A DNA stretch of 64,000 bases from NCBI RefSeq assembly GCF_003205295.1, contig NZ_QJRP01000014.1, positions 1 to 64,000 of the forward strand, given 5' to 3'. Shown here one piece after another: positions 54,829 to 64,000 of the stretch (position 1 is the stretch's first letter; each line of letters starts with the position of its first letter). The translations under genes were made by a program, and so were the position numbers. The notes beneath the pieces are model-generated. The model saw only the letters and a program-made list of their open reading frames with translations, did no database searches and was not told where the DNA came from. This DNA comes from Pseudomonas mosselii (GTDB taxonomy: Bacteria > Pseudomonadota > Gammaproteobacteria > Pseudomonadales > Pseudomonadaceae).

Positions 54829-57800
54829 ATGACAGAGACCCACCAAGCGCTCCTGGAGCGCCAACTACCCGCCTGGGCGCGGGACGCCAGTGCCGAGCAC
54901 TGGCAGCGACTGAGCGATGCTATCCTGCCGGCGCAAGGCCTGCCCGACGCCGAGGCGGCCTGGTTCGCCAATGCCGCGCCTCACCTGCGCGAGGCAGTCG
55001 AGGCCAGCCAGGCGCGCCTGATGCAAGCGCAGCGTGCATTGGCAAAACGCCTGCGCGGGCTGAAGAGCATCAACGAATTCGCCGAGCCCTTGCTCGCCGA
55101 TCGCCTGCGCACGCAGCACGCGTTCAGCGCACCGTTGCGCAGCACGTCGCTGGTCAGGGTGAAGCACCTCTACAGCTTCCAGGCCTATGTCACTCACCAC
55201 GAGCACCACAGCTTGCTCGAGGCTGCCCTGCAGAATTTCAGCGACACCGTCACCTTCAGCCGCGACAGCGCCCTCGCCCTGGACAGTGACTGGCAGGCCA
55301 GCAAGATCGTGGTCACCGGCAGGACGACGCTGGGCGACAGCGAAACGGAAATCGACATCGACCTGCCCTCGGAGCAGATCCAGATCAAGGCCCTGGCACT
55401 GTCGCCAGACGCTTTCGCCAGCACCTGCCGGGAGCTGGACGTCGGCCAGGCTTACCAGAACCACCTCGATAGCGCTTTCGCCGCGTCTGGCGTGCGCCCT
55501 GCTGCGCTGCGCGTTCACCAGGAAAGCCTGCGCCTGGCGGCCGATCTGGCTCGGCTGCGCAACCAGCTCAGTGGCGCAGGATGGGATGCGCTGCAGACCT
55601 TGCTCGGCGATGGTAAAGCGCTGCCCTGCAGCCAGCTGAGCCTCTTCGGCATCACTCTGCACGAGGTGACCCTGATCGACACCGCCACTGCGGGCATCGT
55701 GCTCTACCTGCCGGGACCGGCAGGCAGCCTGCGCGCCTTCGACAATATCGAAGCCGTGCATCGGCAGTTGAGGATCGATTTGCAGCAAGAGCCGTTTCGC
55801 CAAGATTTCAAGGCTTATGTACAACGTGAGCAACTGGGCGAGTTCGCCAACCGGCTGCGTCAGAACGCCGGAGGCGACCTGCGCTTGCATCCCCTTCCGA
55901 TCAAGGCAAACCTGTACGACTTCCTTTACGACGACCACCTGGCGCGCCTGAAACAGGAAGCCCGGCAACTGGCCGTGCCCACCGAGCAGGCCGACGAACA
56001 GGCGCTCAGGGCGCGCAAGGCCCTCTGGGACAGTGCCGGCCTGGACATGCTGATGATCGCCGGGATGTTCGTACCCGCACTGGGAACGCTCATGACCGCG
56101 GTAATTGCCTACCAGATCCTGGACGAAGCCTACCTGGGCTATGAAAACTGGCAGGTCGGTGACCGCGAACAGGCCATGGCCCACCTAAAGTCGGTGGGCC
56201 TGAACCTGGCGTTGATTGGCAGCTTGCACCTGGCTGGCAAAGCCTTATCACACCTGGCCAGCAGCCCGTTGCTGGAGAGCCTCGAACCCATCACCCTCGA
56301 AGACGGCAGCCAGCGTCTGCGGCGCGCCGGTCAGACTGCCCGGCAAGACGAAAGCGTCTTGAAGCACGCACTGAAGGGTCTGTATCTCCCCGAACAGGCC
56401 AGCCTGCAGAGCGAGCGCCTGGTCATCAATGCGACACCGCAACTGCCTGGCTGGCCGGAGCATCTGCGCCTCGAATTGCGGGCAGCGTCACCCCAAGGCC
56501 AGCTGCTGCTGGCCGCTGGAGCCAGGCACTCCAGCCGAATCTGCACTGTGCTCAAGTCGGCCGAGCGCTACGAAGCCTACCTCGGAGAACGACCAGCCCC
56601 TGTACAACAAGACCACGACCTCTGCCGTGCGGTCGTGCAGGCGCTGTCCTCCAACGACCGTGCAGCCCTTGGCCTGACGAACACCAATGGCGATGGGTTG
56701 CGCCAACAGATCAACGACCTGGCCCGGTCGGACCCTGCCATGGTCCGACGTCTACTGACAGACTCGGCGCCAGGTTGGGGCAACCACGGCCAGTTGCACG
56801 GCGGCATGGACGAGCCTGCGCCACCCGCTCGGCGTATCGATGTCGGCACGTTCTGGCGCCGCTACCGAGCGCTCTACCCCGAATCCGTCGATTTCCAGGT
56901 CAACGAGCAACTGAGTCAATGGTTCGAGGCCGGCCTGGATCCCGTGCAGCAGCTCACCGAACTGGAGCAGCAACTGCTGGCGTTCCGTGACCAGGGACGT
57001 GCCTGGGCAGGTGACAACCCGCTGCGTCAGGCAGCCGCGCGCAGGCTGATGAGCAACTGGCAACGGATCTCGGAGTACTCGCAAGAGGAAGGCCAGCTCA
57101 TCCACATGATCAGCCTGGTCGACCTGGGCCTGACCAACGATGACATGGCCTCGCTGGCGCTGCCTGACCGCTTCACCCATATCCGGCGGATCGACCTGAC
57201 CGCGAACCCCTCCTTGAGCGAACTGCCCGCGGAGTTCCTCGAGCGGTTTCCCCAGTTGCAACGCCTGCACCTGACAAACTGCGGCTTCGAGCAGATACCT
57301 GCGGTCGCCGTGCCACACACACTGGAATGGCTCGATATGCATGGCAACAGCATCCTCTGGAACGACGCCAACCAGGTTGCCCTGGATCGCCTCGACAATC
57401 TTCGCCTGCTGGACCTGTCGCACAACCCACTGGCCCGCAGTCCCGACCTGAGCCACCAGAATGCGCTGGATATGCTCAACCTCAACAGTTGCGAGCTCAC
57501 CGACTGGCCCCCCGGCATCCGTACCGATGACGATTGGCGCCCCGTCGTGTTCGATCTACGGGACAACCGCTTGACCCAGTTGCCGGACAACCTGCAGTTG
57601 TCCCGGATCGCGGCCCAGGTCCTGTGGCTGGAGAGCGCCGAACTCAGCGAACGCGTCAGCCGGCAGATCCAGGCCTACTACGAGCGAAATGGCGTCGACC
57701 TGCTGGTGGCCGACGCCGAGTATGAAGAGATGCTGGAAGACACCGATGTCGACGACTGGACTATCTGGAACGACCTGCCCCTGCAGTATCGTCGTGAACT

Positions 57801-57954
57801 GCGTGGGCTGCAGGACCTGCCGGACTACACTCAGCCGCAGCTGTGGCAGCGACTGCGCACCTTCGCTGATCCACGGGCCAGGGATTATGGCCTGTCGATC
57901 GGCGCGATGAGGCTGATGGAAGCCGAGGTGTTCCCGCCCCCCTTCGAGGAATGA
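54829..57954 (+). CDS. DUF6543 (dermonecrotic-toxin-like) protein with leucine-rich repeats
   Basis: A 1041-residue protein matching, from memory, the large Pseudomonas DUF6543 effector-like family. The N-terminal third contains LKSINEFAEPLLADRL and HSLLEAALQNFSDTV. A hydrophobic hairpin at about 405-430 (MLMIAGMFVPALGTLMTAVI) is followed by ENWQVGDREQAMAHLKSV. About five leucine-rich repeats occupy roughly 782-920 (IRRIDLTANPSLSELP, LRLLDLSHNPLARSP and others). In many relatives the repeats are followed by a NEL ubiquitin-ligase domain; here only about 120 acidic residues follow, with no NEL Cys motif seen. There is no signal peptide. AAGGAG precedes the ATG. It is probably exported or a type III/VI-type cargo, but this is inferred. 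Confidence 0.75.
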   Translation: MTETHQALLERQLPAWARDASAEHWQRLSDAILPAQGLPDAEAAWFANAAPHLREAVEASQARLMQAQRALAKRLRGLKSINEFAEPLLADRLRTQHAFSAPLRSTSLVRVKHLYSFQAYVTHHEHHSLLEAALQNFSDTVTFSRDSALALDSDWQASKIVVTGRTTLGDSETEIDIDLPSEQIQIKALALSPDAFASTCRELDVGQAYQNHLDSAFAASGVRPAALRVHQESLRLAADLARLRNQLSGAGWDALQTLLGDGKALPCSQLSLFGITLHEVTLIDTATAGIVLYLPGPAGSLRAFDNIEAVHRQLRIDLQQEPFRQDFKAYVQREQLGEFANRLRQNAGGDLRLHPLPIKANLYDFLYDDHLARLKQEARQLAVPTEQADEQALRARKALWDSAGLDMLMIAGMFVPALGTLMTAVIAYQILDEAYLGYENWQVGDREQAMAHLKSVGLNLALIGSLHLAGKALSHLASSPLLESLEPITLEDGSQRLRRAGQTARQDESVLKHALKGLYLPEQASLQSERLVINATPQLPGWPEHLRLELRAASPQGQLLLAAGARHSSRICTVLKSAERYEAYLGERPAPVQQDHDLCRAVVQALSSNDRAALGLTNTNGDGLRQQINDLARSDPAMVRRLLTDSAPGWGNHGQLHGGMDEPAPPARRIDVGTFWRRYRALYPESVDFQVNEQLSQWFEAGLDPVQQLTELEQQLLAFRDQGRAWAGDNPLRQAAARRLMSNWQRISEYSQEEGQLIHMISLVDLGLTNDDMASLALPDRFTHIRRIDLTANPSLSELPAEFLERFPQLQRLHLTNCGFEQIPAVAVPHTLEWLDMHGNSILWNDANQVALDRLDNLRLLDLSHNPLARSPDLSHQNALDMLNLNSCELTDWPPGIRTDDDWRPVVFDLRDNRLTQLPDNLQLSRIAAQVLWLESAELSERVSRQIQAYYERNGVDLLVADAEYEEMLEDTDVDDWTIWNDLPLQYRRELRGLQDLPDYTQPQLWQRLRTFADPRARDYGLSIGAMRLMEAEVFPPPFEE

Positions 57955-58049
57955 CCGCGAGCAGCTGCGCCAGGCTGGCAATTTTCAGCCAGTCGGCGCA
58001 TGCTCGCAAGCTGAAGCGTTTCACCATCCGGATTAGAGGTGCAGTACCC

Positions 58050-59669
58050 ATGGACCGTCTGCTCGATTCGCTGTTTCCCGCCCCCGAGGACATCCCCGAA
58101 GCCTGGCGCCTGGGCGCGCCGCTGGAGCAACGCGACTACCTGGTCGGCGGCGAGCTGCGCCGCTGGGACGGCCCGCTGGCCACCGTGCGCAGCCCGGTAT
58201 GGCTCAAGGAAGGCGACAGCGAACGCCAGGTGATCCTCGGCAGCGCCCCACTGCTGGACGCCGACACCGCGCTCACCGCCCTCGACGCGGCTGTGGCCGC
58301 CTACGACAAGGGTCGCGGCGCCTGGCCGAACATGCGCGTGGCCGAGCGCATCCAGCACGTCGAGGCCTTCCTGGCGCGCATGCGCGAGCAGCGCACGGCG
58401 GTGGTCAAGCTGCTGATGTGGGAGATCGGCAAGAACCTCAAGGATTCGGAGAAGGAGTTCGACCGCACCTGCGACTACATCGTCGACACCATCGACGCAC
58501 TCAAGGACCTCGACCGCCGCTCCAGCCGCTTCGAGCTCGAACAGGGCACCCTCGGCCAGATCCGCCGGGCGCCGCTGGGCGTGGCGCTGTGCATGGGCCC
58601 CTACAACTACCCGCTCAACGAGACCTTCACCACGCTGATCCCGGCGCTGATCATGGGCAATACCGTGGTGTTCAAGCCGGCCAAGTTCGGCGTGCTGCTG
58701 ATCCGCCCGCTGCTCGAGGCCTTCCGCGACAGCTTCCCGCCGGGGGTGATCAACGTCATCTACGGGCGTGGCCGCGAGACCGTCAGCGCGCTGATGGCCA
58801 GCGGCAAGGTCGATGTGTTCGCCTTCATCGGCACCCACAAGGCCGCCAGCGACCTGAAGAAACTCCACCCGCGCCCGCACCGCCTGCGCGCGGCCCTGGG
58901 CCTGGACGCCAAGAACCCCGGCATCGTCCTGCCCCAGGTCGACCTGGACAACGCTGTCGAGGAGGCCGTCACCGGCGCCTTGTCGTTCAACGGCCAGCGC
59001 TGCACGGCATTGAAGATCCTGTTCGTGCACGAGGATGTGGTCGATGCCTTCCTCGACAAGTTCCAGCGCAAACTCGCCGCGCTCAAGCCGGGCATGCCCT
59101 GGGAGCCGGGCGTTGCGCTGACGCCGCTGCCGGAGCCGGGCAAGGTCGACTACCTCGACGGCCTGGTGGCCGACGCCACGGCCAAGGGCGCGCGAGTGCT
59201 CAACGAAGGCGGCGGGCAGAGCCGTGGCTCGTTCTTCTACCCTGCCCTGCTCTACCCGGTCAGCCAGGACATGCGCGTCTACCACGAGGAGCAGTTCGGC
59301 CCGCTGGTGCCGGTGGTGCCCTACCGCGACCTGCAGACGGTGATCGACTATGTGCTCGACTCCGACTACGGCCAGCAGTTGAGCCTGTTCGGCAACGACC
59401 CCGAGACCGTCGGCGCGCTGGTCGACACCTTCGCCAACCAGGTCGGCCGGATCAACCTCAACGCCCAGTGCCAGCGCGGGCCGGACACCTACCCGTTCAA
59501 CGGCCGCAAGAACAGCGCCGAGGGGACCTTGTCGGTGCATGATGCGCTGCGGGTGTTTTCCATTCGCACCCTGGTGGCGACCAAGTTCCAGGAGGCGAAC
59601 AAGGAACTGATCAGCGAGATCATCCGTAACCGGCAGTCGAGTTTCCTGACGACCGATTACATCTTCTAA
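58050..59669 (+). CDS. NADP-dependent glyceraldehyde-3-phosphate dehydrogenase-like (aldehyde dehydrogenase superfamily)
   Basis: A 539-residue aldehyde dehydrogenase of the non-phosphorylating GAPN-like group found in Proteobacteria. The catalytic cysteine is Cys318 in NGQRCTALK, and CMGPYNYPLNETF is the PWN-like cofactor segment. The base glutamate of the usual ELGG motif is absent: the matching position is Ala282 in AALGLDAKN. This seems to be a feature of the subgroup, not a random change. The ATG at 58050 has GAGGT upstream. Direct oxidation of glyceraldehyde 3-phosphate to 3-phosphoglycerate is the expected role. Confidence 0.75.
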   Translation: MDRLLDSLFPAPEDIPEAWRLGAPLEQRDYLVGGELRRWDGPLATVRSPVWLKEGDSERQVILGSAPLLDADTALTALDAAVAAYDKGRGAWPNMRVAERIQHVEAFLARMREQRTAVVKLLMWEIGKNLKDSEKEFDRTCDYIVDTIDALKDLDRRSSRFELEQGTLGQIRRAPLGVALCMGPYNYPLNETFTTLIPALIMGNTVVFKPAKFGVLLIRPLLEAFRDSFPPGVINVIYGRGRETVSALMASGKVDVFAFIGTHKAASDLKKLHPRPHRLRAALGLDAKNPGIVLPQVDLDNAVEEAVTGALSFNGQRCTALKILFVHEDVVDAFLDKFQRKLAALKPGMPWEPGVALTPLPEPGKVDYLDGLVADATAKGARVLNEGGGQSRGSFFYPALLYPVSQDMRVYHEEQFGPLVPVVPYRDLQTVIDYVLDSDYGQQLSLFGNDPETVGALVDTFANQVGRINLNAQCQRGPDTYPFNGRKNSAEGTLSVHDALRVFSIRTLVATKFQEANKELISEIIRNRQSSFLTTDYIF

Positions 59670-59688
59670 AGCTTCACGCACTTCCCCT

Positions 59689-59803
59689 GTAGGAGCGGCC
59701 TTGTGTCGCGAAAGGGGCGCGCAGCGGCCCCTGGGTTTCAGCATTGATGCATAAATCGCCGGGGCTGCTACGCAGCCCTTTCGCGACACAAGGCCGCTCC
59801 TAC
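59689..59803. repeat. BIME (GTAGGAGCGGCCTTGTGTCGCG type)
   Basis: Arm GTAGGAGCGGCCTTGTGTCG (from 59689) plus CGAAAGGGG is mirrored by CCCTTTCGCGACACAAGGCC ending GCTCCTAC at 59803, with about 35 bp in between. It lies after the GAPN-like gene and is of the same class as the in-gene copy at 41413. Confidence 0.8.
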
Positions 59804-59939
59804 CCCGATCGCATAAACCCATAAACATGATTTTTAATCGACAATCGATATAAAGCCACTGTCGATTTTCCACCTGCGTAGACGACTCTAATCACCAGGC
59901 TGTTGCAAACAACAACCCACGTGAAAGGAGCTTACGAAA

Positions 59940-60407
59940 ATGGCAGTCAAACCTATCCCCGAAGGCCAGCGCAGTATCACCCCGTACCTCGGCATCAAGG
60001 AGGCCGCCAAGGCCATCGAGTTCTACAAGATGGCCTTCGGCGCCATCGAGATGTTCCGCCTCGAAGGCCCTGACGGCAGCGTCGGCCATGCCGAGCTGAA
60101 AATCGGCGACTCGTCGCTGATGCTCGGCTCACCCTGTGACATGGAGGGCGGCCTCAAGCCCAGCGAGGACATCGAGGTCCCGGGGGTCGGCCTGCACTTG
60201 TACGTCGAGGACTGCGACAAAGTCTATGCCCAGGCCCTGCGTGCTGGCGCGACACAAGTGCGCGAAATACAGGACCAGTTCTACGGCGACCGCAGCGGCA
60301 CCCTGAAGGATCCGTTCAACAACCTGTGGTTCGTCTCCACCCACAAGGAAGACCTCACCCCCGAGGAAATCCGCGCCCGCGCCGCCAAGTTATTCAGCGG
60401 CCAGTGA
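59940..60407 (+). CDS. VOC-family (glyoxalase-fold) protein, PhnB-like
   Basis: A 155-residue protein with the vicinal oxygen chelate fold: ITPYLGIKEAAKAIEFYKMAFGA at the start, GSVGHAELKIGDSSLML, and DPFNNLWFVSTHKEDLT at the end, typical of the PhnB/YdfO-like group. A metal site is likely but the ligand set is not certain. AAAGGAG lies upstream of the ATG. The substrate is unknown. Confidence 0.82.
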   Translation: MAVKPIPEGQRSITPYLGIKEAAKAIEFYKMAFGAIEMFRLEGPDGSVGHAELKIGDSSLMLGSPCDMEGGLKPSEDIEVPGVGLHLYVEDCDKVYAQALRAGATQVREIQDQFYGDRSGTLKDPFNNLWFVSTHKEDLTPEEIRARAAKLFSGQ

Positions 60408-60425
60408 GCGGCGGGCCCCAGGCCG

Positions 60426-60467
60426 CAAGCTTCAAGTTGAAAGCCGCCGCGCTTTGCTTGAAGCTTG
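60426..60467. repeat. Hairpin repeat CAAGCTTCAAG/CTTGAAGCTTG
   Basis: Perfect 11-bp arms (60426-60436 and 60457-60467) flank an inner imperfect stem AAAGC/GCTTT. Related AGCTTGAAGCTTG-rich repeats are dispersed in pseudomonad genomes. It lies in the 87-bp gap before the unknown protein at 60495. Confidence 0.65.
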
Positions 60468-60494
60468 AGGCTTGTAGCTTGGAGCTGCCTCTCA

Positions 60495-61688
60495 ATGCGT
60501 ATCATCGAAAAATCCGGCGCGCAGGTGCGCAGCCTGACCCTGGCCGAAGAGGAACTGTTGGCCAGCTTCGCCACCGGCACCCTGGCCGGCCCCCGCCTTC
60601 TGCAAGCCAACCAGTGGCTGATGAAAGTGCGCAGCGCCAACCAGTGGCTGGCCTGCGATTGCCGCCAGGATGCCCTGCCGGTGCTCAACGTGTCGCTGAA
60701 CGGCAACACCGGCACCCTGTTCCTGCGCAACAACCCCGACACCCCCGAACACACTCCGGGCTGCCCGTTCAGCAAGGACGAGCGCGAGACCGGCGCAAGC
60801 GCCGAGGACAACACGCCTCCCGCAGCCTGGCTGGCGCCGGATGCACCGTTGCGGTTGCTCGGCGACTACCGTCGCGCCAGTGATGGCGAAGTCGCTGCCG
60901 CGCCACGCGACCCCGGCGAGCGCCGCGAGCAGCAGCGCCTGCTGTCGCTGCTGCTGACCTGGATAGAGTCCAGCGGCCTGAACGTCTACGCCACGCACCT
61001 GAAGAAGGATCTCACCGCCCAGTTCGCCGAGTTGCGCGGCGTCGCCGGGCGCTACCCGCTGCTGGAACGGGTGCCGGCCAGCAACTATCTGGAAACGCGC
61101 CTGGACATGAAGCACATGATGATGCTCAAGGCGCGCCTGCGCGAGGCCACGGTGTTCGGCAACCATCGTCGGCACGGCCTGCTGCTCGACTGCGTCGACC
61201 AGGTCAAGGGTCGCAAGCTGTTCAACAACCGCAGCGAGGACGGCTTCGACTTTCAGGGCCACCACCATTACTGGGGCGGCAACCGCGCCTCAGGCCCCTT
61301 GCTGGCCCTGGCGCTGTACTCGCCGGCCACCGCCGGCAGCCATTTCTACGAGCTGATCCATGTGGCCAGCGTGCCGGTTCTGTCACGCGGGCACCTGTTC
61401 CCGGTGTACCGCGACGAAGAGCGCGAACCGCTCAAGGCGCTGGTGTCGCTGATCGACTGGATGGCGAGCAAGGGGGTGAAGGTGCTGATGCGCCGCCCGG
61501 TGATCGGCAGCCAGGTAATGGATGAACTGGTGCTGACCTCGGACCAGGACCGGGTGCTGTCGGTGTCGTTGCTGGAGCAGCCGATCGGGCCGGAGCCGGA
61601 TGCCGAGAACTTCAAGCGCTACGCCGACTTCAAGAGCCTGGAGACCTTCCGCAAGTACGTGGCCGGGTTCTTCATGCGCGAACGCTGA
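60495..61688 (+). CDS. Uncharacterised protein with N-terminal Cys/His cluster
   Basis: A 397-residue cytoplasmic protein that I do not recognise with certainty. Near the N-terminus Cys54, Cys56 (LACDC), His86 and Cys90 (EHTPGC) have a C-x-C-xn-H-x3-C spacing that could bind zinc; the pattern and layout recall DUF1173 proteins, but weakly. The central part contains KHMMMLKARLREATVFGNH, and the C-terminal 150 residues look like a nuclease or fold of mixed alpha/beta type (VLSVSLLEQPIGPEPD). The start ATG 60495 has GGAG upstream. Confidence 0.7.
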   Translation: MRIIEKSGAQVRSLTLAEEELLASFATGTLAGPRLLQANQWLMKVRSANQWLACDCRQDALPVLNVSLNGNTGTLFLRNNPDTPEHTPGCPFSKDERETGASAEDNTPPAAWLAPDAPLRLLGDYRRASDGEVAAAPRDPGERREQQRLLSLLLTWIESSGLNVYATHLKKDLTAQFAELRGVAGRYPLLERVPASNYLETRLDMKHMMMLKARLREATVFGNHRRHGLLLDCVDQVKGRKLFNNRSEDGFDFQGHHHYWGGNRASGPLLALALYSPATAGSHFYELIHVASVPVLSRGHLFPVYRDEEREPLKALVSLIDWMASKGVKVLMRRPVIGSQVMDELVLTSDQDRVLSVSLLEQPIGPEPDAENFKRYADFKSLETFRKYVAGFFMRER

Positions 61689-61722
61689 GCAAGCCCCACC
61701 AGGGCCGAATTTCGCGGCCCTC

Positions 61723-61749
61723 GTGGGAGCGGGCTTGCCCCGCGATGAC
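61723..61749. repeat. Single REP half-site
   Basis: GTGGGAGCGGGCTTGCCCCG followed by CGATGACG is one arm of the local REP class, without its inverted partner. It lies between the convergent unknown protein and the alcohol dehydrogenase. Confidence 0.6.
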
Positions 61750-61758
61750 GCGACCGGG

Positions 61759-62907
<1,149 letters not shown>

Positions 62908-62984
62908 GGCCGGATCCTTTCAAGCTGATGGTAGGCTTTCAGCATCCGCCGGAATGGGCGTGGAGGCGTTGATCCAGCGCAAAC

Positions 62985-64000
<1,016 letters not shown>

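Overview
The window is high-GC (mostly above 60 %) chromosomal DNA of a Pseudomonas, most likely of the P. putida group. This rests on the protein families present, the codon use, and the many REP/BIME palindromes of the GTGGGAGCGGGCTTGCC and GTGGGAGCGGCCTTGC types between genes. No rRNA, tRNA or CRISPR array was seen.

Layout. 1-141 is the edge of a probable IS481-type insertion sequence. 271-8344 is mixed core genome: OsmC-like protein, two methyltransferases, two MFS transporters, a LysR regulator with a DUF2790 protein, a TrmK-type methyltransferase and RidA. 8400-13594 holds two orphan RHS-core genes around rlhA and a universal stress protein, then a MITE-like element. Next comes the lipid A deacylase pagL. 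15093-22508 is a putrescine/polyamine catabolic block: LysR (PtrR-like), succinate-semialdehyde dehydrogenase, AraC regulator, gamma-glutamylputrescine synthetase, polyamine-binding protein and gamma-glutamylputrescine oxidase. 22519-25074 has an orphan XRE regulator, a lipoprotein and two tandem DUF1842 proteins. 25146-29232 is an L-serine use module (transporter, serine deaminase, divergent LysR). A third orphan RHS-core gene (29221-29877) lies next to a TonB-dependent receptor, which is followed by a sulfatase-fold membrane enzyme.

34455-52452 is one long, tightly packed operon of 16 genes for a Wzx/Wzy-type exopolysaccharide: precursor synthesis (Ugd, epimerase), initiating phosphosugar transferase, CpsD-like and Wzz-like chain-length control, Wza-like export, three glycosyltransferases, polymerase/ligase, flippase, a secreted glycosidase-like protein, two deacetylases and two acetyltransferase-fold proteins. 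A dual GGDEF-EAL protein converges on its end. 54829-57954 encodes a 1041-residue DUF6543 plus leucine-rich-repeat effector-like protein. The rest (58050-64000) is metabolic: a GAPN-like dehydrogenase, a VOC protein, an unknown protein, an Fe-type alcohol dehydrogenase and part of a threonine deaminase.

Most interesting: all three orphan RHS-core genes carry the same promoter layout, a palindrome CTGGCA-N4-TGCCAG (variants) followed exactly 23 nt later by a TAGNNT -10-like hexamer, although their C-terminal domains are unrelated. This suggests a co-regulated family of small RHS-core proteins. Second, a complete 132-bp BIME, normally extragenic, sits in frame inside a glycosyltransferase gene of the exopolysaccharide operon. 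Third, the CpsD-like protein of that operon lacks the Walker A lysine.
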